Below, in pieces: positions 1 to 5,014 of a DNA stretch of 6,097 nucleotides. Both the position numbers and the translations under genes were made by a program. The DNA comes from Salinibacterium sp. (lineage in GTDB: Bacteria > Actinomycetota > Actinomycetes > Actinomycetales > Microbacteriaceae), in contig JANXTJ010000002.1 of NCBI GenBank assembly GCA_025352485.1, forward strand, positions 1-6,097. The letters run 5' to 3'. Under the pieces are notes generated by a model. That model did not search any database, was not told where the DNA came from, and saw nothing but the letters and a program-made list of their open reading frames with translations. Each line of letters starts with the position of its first letter. Position 1 is the stretch's first letter.

Positions 1-72
1 CGGAATCTTGACGTCAAACTTCTCTTCGGCGTTGACGACGATGGTCATCATCGAGATGGAATCGATGTCCAG
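1..72 (-). pseudogene. acpP: Inverted internal fragment of acpP (acyl carrier protein), displaced
   Basis: Read on the - strand from 72 to 1, this gives 24 in-frame codons beginning LDIDSISMMTIVVNAEEKFD, which is the phosphopantetheine-site helix of an acyl carrier protein. The serine of the DSI motif (codon at 60-58) is the expected carrier of the prosthetic group. The last 13 of these codons repeat, in inverted orientation, the sequence that starts the + strand acpP piece at 73. The piece has no start or stop of its own and cannot be a separate gene. I read it as the true upstream part of the adjacent acpP, flipped at a fold-back junction between 72 and 73, and not as a second acpP copy. 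Confidence 0.85.
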
Positions 73-111
73 GTCGTCAACGCCGAAGAGAAGTTTGACG
101 TCAAGATTCCG
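1..111. repeat. 39-bp perfect inverted repeat with a 33-nt spacer (fold-back junction)
   Basis: Positions 1-39 are the exact reverse complement of 73-111, and pairing stops at 40/72. Both arms and the spacer are acpP coding sequence. The structure is therefore acpP read backwards and then forwards, not a regulatory hairpin. This is the usual shape of a template-switch chimera from multiple-displacement amplification, or of a misassembled contig end. Confidence 0.9.
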
Positions 112-180
112 GACGAAGAGGTCAAGAACCTCAAGACCGTCGGTGACGCCGTCAGCTTCATTACCGGCGCACAGGGCTAG
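73..180 (+). CDS. acpP: Acyl carrier protein, C-terminal 35 residues (5' part lost or inverted)
   Basis: This is the C-terminal part of the acyl carrier protein, the small acidic cytoplasmic protein that carries growing acyl chains on a phosphopantetheine arm during type II fatty-acid synthesis. The frame from 73 begins VVNAEEKFDVKIPDEEVKNL and runs through KTVGDAVSFI to a TAG stop at 178-180. These are helices II to IV of the ACP fold. A complete ACP is about 80 residues. Here the start codon and the DSI serine are missing on this strand, and the serine region lies inverted at 1-72. fabF follows 91 bp downstream on the same strand, the standard acpP-fabF order of actinobacterial fatty-acid clusters. 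Identity of the protein is secure. The gene is broken only at the fold-back, so it is probably intact in the organism. Confidence 0.9.
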   Translation, partial: VVNAEEKFDVKIPDEEVKNLKTVGDAVSFITGAQG

Positions 181-271
181 AACCAACACCTGCGGTTGGT
201 CAGCGGAACACCCGCTGGCCACCCCGCTGGCGGAGTACCCGACAGGGCCGTGCCCCTCAAAGGAATGTGAA

Positions 272-1513
272 ATGACCAAAAAGATCGTTGTAACTGGCAT
301 CGGCGCCACGTCGCCCCTCGGCGGCACCGCGAAAGAATCGTGGGAGGCGCTGCTCGCTGGCGAATCCGGCGTGCACACCCTCACCCACGACTGGGTTGCA
401 GAACTGCAACTTCCCGTGACCTTCGCCGCCGAGGCCAAGGTGCGGCCAGAGTCGGTGCTCGAGCGCGTCGAATTCAAACGCCTCGATCCCTCCAGCCAGT
501 TCGCGCTCATCTCTGCCCGCGAAGCGTGGGCGGATGCCGGAGCTCCCGACGTCGACCCGACCAGAGTCGGCGTGGACTACTCCACCGGCATCGGCGGCCT
601 CTGGACGCTCCTAGACGCCTGGGACACCCTGAAGGAAAAGGGACCGCGCCGGGTGCTCCCGATGACGATCCCGATGCTGATGCCTAACGCCGCCTCCGCC
701 GCTATCAGCATGTCGATCCCCTCCCGCGCGTTCGCCCGCACCGACGTCTCGGCCTGCGCGTCGAGTACAGAGGCGATTGCCAACGCCTATGACCACCTAC
801 AGCAGGGGCTCGCCGACATCGTGCTGGCCGGCGGCACCGAAGCCGTCGTGCATCCGCTGCCGATCGCCGCTTTTGCGGCCATGCAGGCGCTGTCCAAGCG
901 CAATGACGACCCGCAGACGGCATCCCGGCCCTACGACATCACGCGTGACGGCTTCGTGCTCGGCGAAGGGGCCGCGACCATCGTGCTCGAGACCGAAGAG
1001 CACGCCCTCGCGCGCGGCGCCCGAATCTATGCCGAACTTGCCGGCGGAGCGGTGACCAGCGACTCGTTCCACATCACAGCGCCAGACCCCGAAGGCTCGG
1101 CGGCAGCGCGTGCCGTGCTCGGCGCGCTCGGCCAGGCCGGAGCAACCCCCGCAGACGTGCGCCACATCAACGCGCACGCGACCAGCACTCCGGTCGGCGA
1201 CATCGCCGAATACAAGGCGCTGCTGCGCGTGTTCGGCGACCTGCTGCCGAACATTCCCGTGTCGGCGACGAAAGCGGCGACCGGACACCTGCTCGGCGGC
1301 ACCGGCGCGCTGGAGGCGATCTTCACGATCCTCGCGCTGCATCACCGCACGGCACCGCCGACGATCAACCTGACAAGCCAAGACCCTGCCATCCTGCTGG
1401 ATGTCGTCACGTCACCGCGTGACCTCGGCTCCGGCCCCCTGTTGGCGATCAGCAACTCGTTCGGCTTCGGCGGCCACAACGCGGTTGCGGCCTTCCGCAG
1501 CTACGGAGACTGA
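272..1513 (+). CDS. fabF: Beta-ketoacyl-ACP synthase II (FabF)
   Basis: FabF condenses malonyl-ACP with an acyl-ACP, extending the chain by two carbons and releasing CO2, in cytoplasmic type II fatty-acid synthesis. The 413-residue product has the normal family length and begins MTKKIVVTGIGATSPLG. The thiolase-fold catalytic triad is present: Cys162 in VSACASSTEA, His302 in NAHATSTPVGD and His339 in KAATGHLLGG. The supporting Lys334 is also there, and the C-terminal FGFGGHN loop is at 397-403. This numbering is one off from the E. coli enzyme (163, 303, 340). The ATG at 272 is chosen because AAAGGA lies at 259-264, seven bases upstream, and because the protein starts exactly where the family does. 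The frame is open further upstream to position 8, but that part crosses acpP in the wrong frame and is spurious. An ATG-TGA start-stop pair (265-270) sits between the ribosome site and the true start. acpP precedes it, and the DUF3145 unit converges on it from the other strand. Confidence 0.96.
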   Translation: MTKKIVVTGIGATSPLGGTAKESWEALLAGESGVHTLTHDWVAELQLPVTFAAEAKVRPESVLERVEFKRLDPSSQFALISAREAWADAGAPDVDPTRVGVDYSTGIGGLWTLLDAWDTLKEKGPRRVLPMTIPMLMPNAASAAISMSIPSRAFARTDVSACASSTEAIANAYDHLQQGLADIVLAGGTEAVVHPLPIAAFAAMQALSKRNDDPQTASRPYDITRDGFVLGEGAATIVLETEEHALARGARIYAELAGGAVTSDSFHITAPDPEGSAAARAVLGALGQAGATPADVRHINAHATSTPVGDIAEYKALLRVFGDLLPNIPVSATKAATGHLLGGTGALEAIFTILALHHRTAPPTINLTSQDPAILLDVVTSPRDLGSGPLLAISNSFGFGGHNAVAAFRSYGD

Positions 1514-1547
1514 GCCCTCGTCGGACTTGCGCCGGGCATCCTGCTGA

Positions 1548-1585
1548 GGCTTTCGTCATTCAGGCGGCGGCTTTCATCATTCAGG
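1548..1585 (+). repeat. Direct repeat of a 17-bp motif (16/17 identical, 21-bp period)
   Basis: GGCTTTCGTCATTCAGG at 1548-1564 is repeated as GGCTTTCATCATTCAGG at 1569-1585, one base different, with CGGC between them. The second copy is also the left arm of the palindromic element at 1571-1678. The right arm, at 1662-1678, is a third copy in inverted orientation. Duplicated ends of this kind suggest a nested or decayed insertion. Confidence 0.8.
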
Positions 1586-1678
1586 ACGATGTGTTGCCAG
1601 AGTGATCAGTGTGGTGAATGTGCGCCACATTGACCACTTTGCGCAGCCCTGTCATCAGATTGTCCTGAATGATGAAAG
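1571..1678. repeat. 108-bp imperfect palindrome with 17-bp perfect terminal inverted repeats (MITE-like)
   Basis: CTTTCATCATTCAGGAC at 1571-1587 is the exact reverse complement of 1662-1678. Inside it, 1611-1622 pairs with 1626-1637 at 11 of 12 positions around a 3-nt loop. The flanks in between pair imperfectly (about 10 of the first 15 positions inside the arms), so nearly the whole element could fold into one long stem. No coding sequence fills it. It lies between the fabF stop and the stop of the small gene on the other strand. It could be a miniature inverted-repeat element, a remnant of insertion-sequence ends, or a bidirectional terminator. No T-run follows the inner hairpin, which argues against a classic intrinsic terminator. 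I cannot name the family. Confidence 0.7.
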
Positions 1679-1684
1679 GGTCGG

Positions 1685-1855
1685 TCAGCCCACCTGGCGG
1701 CAGGAGTCGTGGATGAGGCAGTCCCCGTCGAACATGTTCAGGTCGTCTTGCGTGACGAGGCGTTCGAGCTGGGCGAGGTCGATGAGCGGCGGCGCCACCT
1801 GATCCACGAGCTCATCAAGTTCGCTATCCAGGCCGATCGTCAAATTCCAAGCCAT
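1685..1855 (-). CDS. Hypothetical 56-aa acidic small protein with a C-terminal CxxHxxC motif
   Basis: I do not recognise this protein. It starts MAWNLTIGLDSELDELVDQV and contains 12 acidic but only 2 Arg and no Lys residues, so it is strongly negative. A short amphipathic middle (APPLIDLAQLERLV, 21-34) leads to a C-terminus with Cys46, His49 and Cys52 (CLIHDSC). There is no signal peptide or membrane segment. The ATG lies 4 bases after the DUF3145 stop. Its likely ribosome site, AAGGTGG, lies within the last DUF3145 codons, which implies translational coupling. After the first ten codons, third positions are almost all G or C, as expected of genuine coding DNA here. The acidic leader and short Cys-containing tail resemble a modified-peptide precursor, but no modification enzyme is in the window. 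A small metal-binding or partner protein is equally possible. Confidence 0.6.
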   Translation of the reverse strand: MAWNLTIGLDSELDELVDQVAPPLIDLAQLERLVTQDDLNMFDGDCLIHDSCRQVG

Positions 1856-1859
1856 TGTG

Positions 1860-2378
1860 TTAGCCCACCTTGTGCAGCCAGACGACAGCCGAGTCTTGGC
1901 TGGCGTGACGGAATGCTTCCAACTCGTCGTCCCAGGCCTGGCCGAGCGCGAGGCGAAGCTCGCGGTGCAGCTCGATGGCGTTCGCGCCAGCGGCATCCAT
2001 GGCATAACGGATGCGGTCTTCCGGAATGACGAGGTTGCCGGCGGTGTCGGTCTGGGCGAAGAAGATGCCGAGATCGGGAGTATGCATCCAGCGGCCGCCG
2101 TCGGTGCCGAGCCCGGCATCCTCGGTCACCTCGAAGCGCAGGTGCTCCCAACCGCGCAGAGCGGAAGCGAGCCGGGCGCCGGTGCCGTGCTCGCCCTCCC
2201 AGTAAAACTCGGTGCGCTGCGAGCCCTTGAGTACGGGCTGCACGTCCCAGGTGAAGTTGACGGCGCGATCGAGAGCTCGACCGGCCGCCCATTCGATATG
2301 GGGGCAGAGCGCACGAGGAGCGGAGTGCACGAATAGCACTCCGCGAGCATTTGGTGCAGTCACATGCAGTGCAGACAC
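1860..2378 (-). CDS. DUF3145 family protein, function unknown
   Basis: This 172-residue cytoplasmic protein has the hallmarks of DUF3145, a family nearly confined to Actinobacteria and commonly found beside the acpP-fabF genes. Visible conserved blocks are ARGVLFVHSAPRALCPHIEW near the N-terminus, LRGWEHLRFEVTED in the middle, LVIPEDRIRYAM after it, AWDDELEAFRHA, and the terminal VVWLHKVG. No catalytic motif, signal peptide or membrane helix is visible. The GTG at 2378 is chosen because GGAGG lies five bases upstream and because the family starts just before the ARGVLFVHSAP block. The frame is open upstream to an ATG at 2501, but that extension runs through the repeated promoter-like region and is not conserved-looking. 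It converges on fabF across the palindromic element and is followed after 4 bases by the 56-aa gene. Position next to fatty-acid genes hints at a lipid-related role, which is inference only. Confidence 0.88.
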   Translation of the reverse strand: MSALHVTAPNARGVLFVHSAPRALCPHIEWAAGRALDRAVNFTWDVQPVLKGSQRTEFYWEGEHGTGARLASALRGWEHLRFEVTEDAGLGTDGGRWMHTPDLGIFFAQTDTAGNLVIPEDRIRYAMDAAGANAIELHRELRLALGQAWDDELEAFRHASQDSAVVWLHKVG

Positions 2379-2383
2379 GACTG

Positions 2384-2388
2384 CCTCC
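2384..2388 (-). promoter_or_regulatory. Shine-Dalgarno GGAGG deciding the DUF3145 GTG start
   Basis: On the - strand GGAGG is followed by CAGTC and then GTG at 2378. The spacing of five bases supports this GTG over the further-upstream ATG at 2501 and over the next GTG at 2363. Confidence 0.7.
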
Positions 2389-2430
2389 GTTCCGGTTGGG
2401 TGCGACTTCCCCATCGACCCGTGGAACGGA

Positions 2431-2458
2431 ATCCTGTGTGAAACATCCTGTGTGAAAC
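2431..2458. repeat. Perfect tandem repeat of 14 bp (two copies) upstream of DUF3145
   Basis: ATCCTGTGTGAAAC occurs twice with no gap (2431-2444 and 2445-2458), about 50-80 bases ahead of the DUF3145 start. The second copy overlaps a dyad, CTGTGT-GAA-ACACAG, at 2448-2462. Tandem half-sites joined to a dyad are typical of a repressor operator, but replication slippage would look the same. Confidence 0.85.
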
Positions 2459-2621
2459 ACAGTGTGACGTATGAAATTGTGCGGCGAGCCGCTGGGGCCA
2501 TTATGACGGAAGATTCCGAAGAATGCCATGAGTGTTATTCCTGCGTGTCACGGCGAGCCCTCTGCGCGCCACGGCGGCGCGTCACGGCCCGTGTCATGGC
2601 GATCGCCCTGCGCGGCCGCGC

Positions 2622-3179
2622 TTACGGCTCGACTCGTACCGGCCTGCCGCGCTTCGCCGGCTCGACGTCAATCGCGAACGGTTCGGCGCCCCCGACCACA
2701 GTCGCGCAGTGCGTGAGCCAGGCGAGTTCTGCATCCGCGGCAAACACGAGGGAATCGATGACCAGCTGCCGGGCGAGCGTGCCGCCGGGCTCGGCGCGAA
2801 AGCGGAGGAGGGCAGCCGTGGTCGCCGCGCGCTGCGCGGTGACGATGGCCGCGGCATCCGCGCCCGGAAGCGTGATCGCTAAGGCGATCTTGATGGCCAA
2901 CTCGTCGTGCGCCGTCATCGGCCGATCGACGGAGGTGCCGAGCCAGTCGCGAACGCTGTCGCGCCCCGCAGCGGTGATCTCGTAATAGACGTGGCCCTCG
3001 GCGTCGGCGACGCCCTTCGCCGCGAGGCCGTCGCGCTCCAACCGGTCGAGCGTCGTATAAACCTGCCCGACATTCAGCGGCCAGATGCCGCCGGTGCGAC
3101 GCTCAAATTCGAGGCGAAGTTGGTAGCCGTAACAGGGGCCCTGATCGAGGATCGCGAGAAGGCTCAGCCGGATCGTCAT
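2622..3179 (-). CDS. PadR-family transcriptional regulator
   Basis: This 185-residue DNA-binding protein begins MTIRLSLLAILDQGPCYGYQ, the signature opening of the PadR winged-helix domain. The domain covers roughly residues 5-80 and includes the recognition-helix region LNVGQVYTTLDRLERDGL (35-52) and the wing around GHVYYEITAAG (62-72). The remaining residues (about 90-160) are helix-rich, as in the PadR C-terminal dimerisation domain. PadR proteins are usually repressors that control themselves and a neighbouring transporter or stress gene, and respond to a small ligand. No transporter is in this window. The polymerase gene lies 34 bp upstream on the same strand. There is no clear ribosome site before the ATG at 3179, so the mRNA may be leaderless. 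A dyad lies just upstream of the start. The target and ligand are unknown. Confidence 0.9.
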   Translation of the reverse strand: MTIRLSLLAILDQGPCYGYQLRLEFERRTGGIWPLNVGQVYTTLDRLERDGLAAKGVADAEGHVYYEITAAGRDSVRDWLGTSVDRPMTAHDELAIKIALAITLPGADAAAIVTAQRAATTAALLRFRAEPGGTLARQLVIDSLVFAADAELAWLTHCATVVGGAEPFAIDVEPAKRGRPVRVEP

Positions 3180-3184
3180 GATGG

Positions 3185-3201
3185 ATACACGGTATAGCTA
3201 T
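3185..3201. promoter_or_regulatory. Candidate operator/promoter of padR: overlapping dyads
   Basis: ATAC-ACG-GTAT at 3185-3195 is a perfect 4-bp dyad and overlaps the 8-bp palindrome ATAGCTAT at 3194-3201, in the 34-bp gap between polymerase and padR. It is the most AT-rich spot nearby and lies 6-22 bases before the padR ATG. It could therefore hold a -10 element of a leaderless transcript, the PadR autoregulatory site, or both. The dyads are short and could be chance. Confidence 0.35.
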
Positions 3202-3213
3202 CGCGGCCCACCG

Positions 3214-4881
3214 CTACTTGGCCTCGCCGTAGTTGTCGACGATCGCCACCGTGAGCGGAAACTGCGCGGGAATCGTGCCGAACAGCAGCCGACCGGCCTC
3301 CGCTGCAGCCTCGGTGATGGCCGCAGCCACGGCCGCCGCGGCAGGCGCGGGACAGTGCACGACGACCTCATCGTGCAGGAAAAACACCAGGTGCGGCGCG
3401 TCGGTGAGCCAAGCTCCCCCGGCGTCATCATTCAGTTGACGGCGGATGCTGGCCATCCAGCACAGCGCCCACTCGGCCGCGGTGCCCTGCACCACAAAGT
3501 TGCGAGTGAACCGGCCCCAGGCTCTGGCGCGCTCCCGAGCCCGGCTCGCCTCCGCCTCGGACACGAGCTCGTCGTATCTGCGCGCCGGGGTTCCGGGAGG
3601 GGAACTGCGACCCAGCCGTGTCGTGACGATCTCGCCGCGCTCGCCCGCCCGCGCGGCATCCTCAACCAGCGCGATCGCCCGCGGGTATGCCTTCGCGAGC
3701 CGGGGCATCAACCGCCCGCTCTCCCCCGACGTCGCGCCGTACATCGCGCCCAACATTGCGACCTTCGCCTGATCGCGGGTCTGCACGGCACCGCTGGCGA
3801 CAATGCCGGCGTAAAGGTCGCCCGCCGCACCGGCCGCGACCATGGCACGATCGCCGGCCATGGCGGCCAGAATGCGGGGCTCCAGTTGTGAGGCATCCGC
3901 GACGACAAGTTTCCAGCCGTCATCCGCGACCACCGCCGCCCGGATTTGCTTCGGTAACTGCAGGGCTCCCCCGCCGCTGGTGGCCCACCGGCCGGTAACT
4001 ACCCCGCCAGGCACGTAGTCGGGACGGAAACGCCCGTCAGTCACCCAGGTCTGCAGCCAGTGCCATCCATTCGCCGAGAGCAGTCGGGCCAGCTTCTTGT
4101 ATTCCAGCAGCGGGGCGATCGCCGGGTGCTTGAGTTTGCGCAGCTCCCACGAGCGGGTGGAAGTGACCGTGAGGCCGGCGTTGCCGAGCGCCCTCAACAA
4201 ATCTGCAGGAGAATCGGGGTTTAGCTCGGGAGATTCGAGTCTGGCGCGCACCACATCGAGAACGTCCTGCAGTTTCGTGGGACGAGCGGCGGTCTGCTCC
4301 CCGAGAATCGCGGTCAGGATCTGGTCGTGGCGGTCGGCCCGCCACGGCAGCCCGGCGAAACGCATCTCCGCCGCGATCAGTGCCCCCGCAGATTCGGCGG
4401 CCAGCAGTCGGCCGATGCGCCCGGGCTCCGCGGATGCCGCGACCGCAGCCTGCTGCATCGAAAACTCTGCGACGGGGTCGGGCTGCCGCACCGCATCCGG
4501 TTGCTCATCCTCGAGCGTGAACAGCGCGGCGGCGGCCGGCGGCCGTGAATCATCCGGCGTCGCACCGGCGGGGCCATCCCACCCATTTCGCTCCCCGCGC
4601 GCGAGCGTAGAGCGCGCCGTCAGGGCCGAGTTGCGCAGGATGACGTGACACAGCCGCAGATCGAAGCAGCGTTCCACGCGCACCCCGGCCGCCAGCAGCG
4701 CGGGATACCAGCGCGCGGTGTCATCCCACACCCAGCGAGGACGCTGCCTCTCCTCTGCTCGCACGAACTGCGCAAGGTCGTCGACATACTCCACGCCGAG
4801 CGGGGTCCCCTCGTCGTCGAACCGCGTCGTCAGGACTCGGGCGCTGTCGCCGGGCGAGACATTGGCGAGGACGATGAACAC
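3214..4881 (-). CDS. Family A DNA polymerase, stand-alone actinobacterial type (annotated elsewhere as 3'-5' exonuclease/DNA polymerase)
   Basis: The 555-residue product extends DNA from a primer-template and carries the three family A (Pol I) polymerase motifs. Motif A is VVADASQLEPRIL with Asp329. Motif B is RDQAKVAMLGAMYG with Arg369, Lys373 and Tyr381. Motif C is HDEVVVH with His503, Asp504 and Glu505. The thumb-like stretch LLEYKKLARLL (258-268) and TGRWATS (296-302) match the template-binding region. It is far shorter than Pol I (about 900 aa) and lacks the 5'-3' nuclease. The N-terminal 160 residues occupy the 3'-5' exonuclease place, but I see no DxE motif, so that activity is probably lost. 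The phenylalanine of motif B (Phe762 in E. coli Pol I) is Leu377 here. The start is a GTG with only a weak G-rich upstream site. A repair or damage-tolerance role is inferred from the family. padR follows after 34 bp. Confidence 0.9.
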   Translation of the reverse strand: MFIVLANVSPGDSARVLTTRFDDEGTPLGVEYVDDLAQFVRAEERQRPRWVWDDTARWYPALLAAGVRVERCFDLRLCHVILRNSALTARSTLARGERNGWDGPAGATPDDSRPPAAAALFTLEDEQPDAVRQPDPVAEFSMQQAAVAASAEPGRIGRLLAAESAGALIAAEMRFAGLPWRADRHDQILTAILGEQTAARPTKLQDVLDVVRARLESPELNPDSPADLLRALGNAGLTVTSTRSWELRKLKHPAIAPLLEYKKLARLLSANGWHWLQTWVTDGRFRPDYVPGGVVTGRWATSGGGALQLPKQIRAAVVADDGWKLVVADASQLEPRILAAMAGDRAMVAAGAAGDLYAGIVASGAVQTRDQAKVAMLGAMYGATSGESGRLMPRLAKAYPRAIALVEDAARAGERGEIVTTRLGRSSPPGTPARRYDELVSEAEASRARERARAWGRFTRNFVVQGTAAEWALCWMASIRRQLNDDAGGAWLTDAPHLVFFLHDEVVVHCPAPAAAAVAAAITEAAAEAGRLLFGTIPAQFPLTVAIVDNYGEAK

Positions 4882-5014
4882 GCCCCCAGTCTGGCGCGCG
4901 TGGCAACGAAAACGCAGGAGAACCCTCGCTGGGAGGACCTTCGGGCGCTTTTCGCGACCGGACCCGGAATATCTCCCGCGTTTTCGTCAACCGGTTGTGC
5001 AGCAACACGCCGAC
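4882..5014 (-). promoter_or_regulatory. 133-bp gap between malate synthase and polymerase genes, with a near-perfect inverted repeat
   Basis: Positions 4906-4921 pair with 4972-4987 at 15 of 16 positions (ACGAAAACGCAGGAGA against TCTCCCGCGTTTTCGT), with a 50-nt spacer. A 10-bp palindrome CAACCGGTTG (4989-4998 region) follows. The region must contain the end of the malate synthase transcript and, if the polymerase is not co-transcribed, its promoter. I looked for a GAAC-N4-GTTC SOS box of the actinobacterial type and did not find one. Confidence 0.45.

Larger units (their letters stand above)
2379..2621 (-). promoter_or_regulatory. 243-bp intergenic region between padR and the DUF3145 gene
   Basis: No gene is supported here. 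The DUF3145-proximal half (about 2430-2465) carries a perfect tandem 14-bp repeat and an overlapping dyad. The padR-proximal half (2564-2621) is very rich in short GC palindromes: a 6-bp stem at 2565-2581, CACGG/CCGTG at 2583-2593, and a 12-bp perfect palindrome (GCGCGGCCGCGC) at 2610-2621 directly after the padR stop. The simplest reading is padR transcript termination followed by a separate promoter for DUF3145. I could not fix a confident -10/-35 pair. Confidence 0.4.

Noticed and set aside
265..270. ATG-TGA start-stop pair just before the fabF start
   Set aside because: Probably chance overlap with the ribosome site. A single occurrence gives no support for a regulatory role.
8..271. Open in-frame extension of fabF back to an ATG at position 8, suggesting a 501-residue protein
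   Set aside because: It runs through the fold-back and through acpP in the wrong frame. The family start and ribosome site fit the ATG at 272.
1602..1802. Small + strand frame through the palindromic element
   Set aside because: It has no ribosome site, runs antisense to the 56-aa gene, and its codon positions follow the palindrome rather than coding constraint.
2431..2458. CRISPR-like or lac-leader-like repeat (TTTCACACAGGA on the - strand resembles the lacZ leader)
   Set aside because: There are only two 14-bp units with no spacers, so it is not CRISPR. The 12-base resemblance to a vector/lac leader has no matching flanks and is coincidence.
2379..2529. N-terminal extension of DUF3145 to an ATG at 2501, or a longer overlapping - strand frame starting at 2529
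   Set aside because: The extension encodes non-family sequence across the tandem repeats, while GGAGG plus GTG at 2378 matches the family start.
2610..2621. GC palindrome as a phage attachment or plasmid origin site
   Set aside because: No integrase, tRNA or replication gene is nearby, and short GC palindromes are expected in this base composition.
3178..4648. Long open frames on the + strand opposite the polymerase
   Set aside because: They are antisense shadows of a strongly conserved high-GC gene. The translations are Arg/Pro/Ala-rich with no recognisable motifs.
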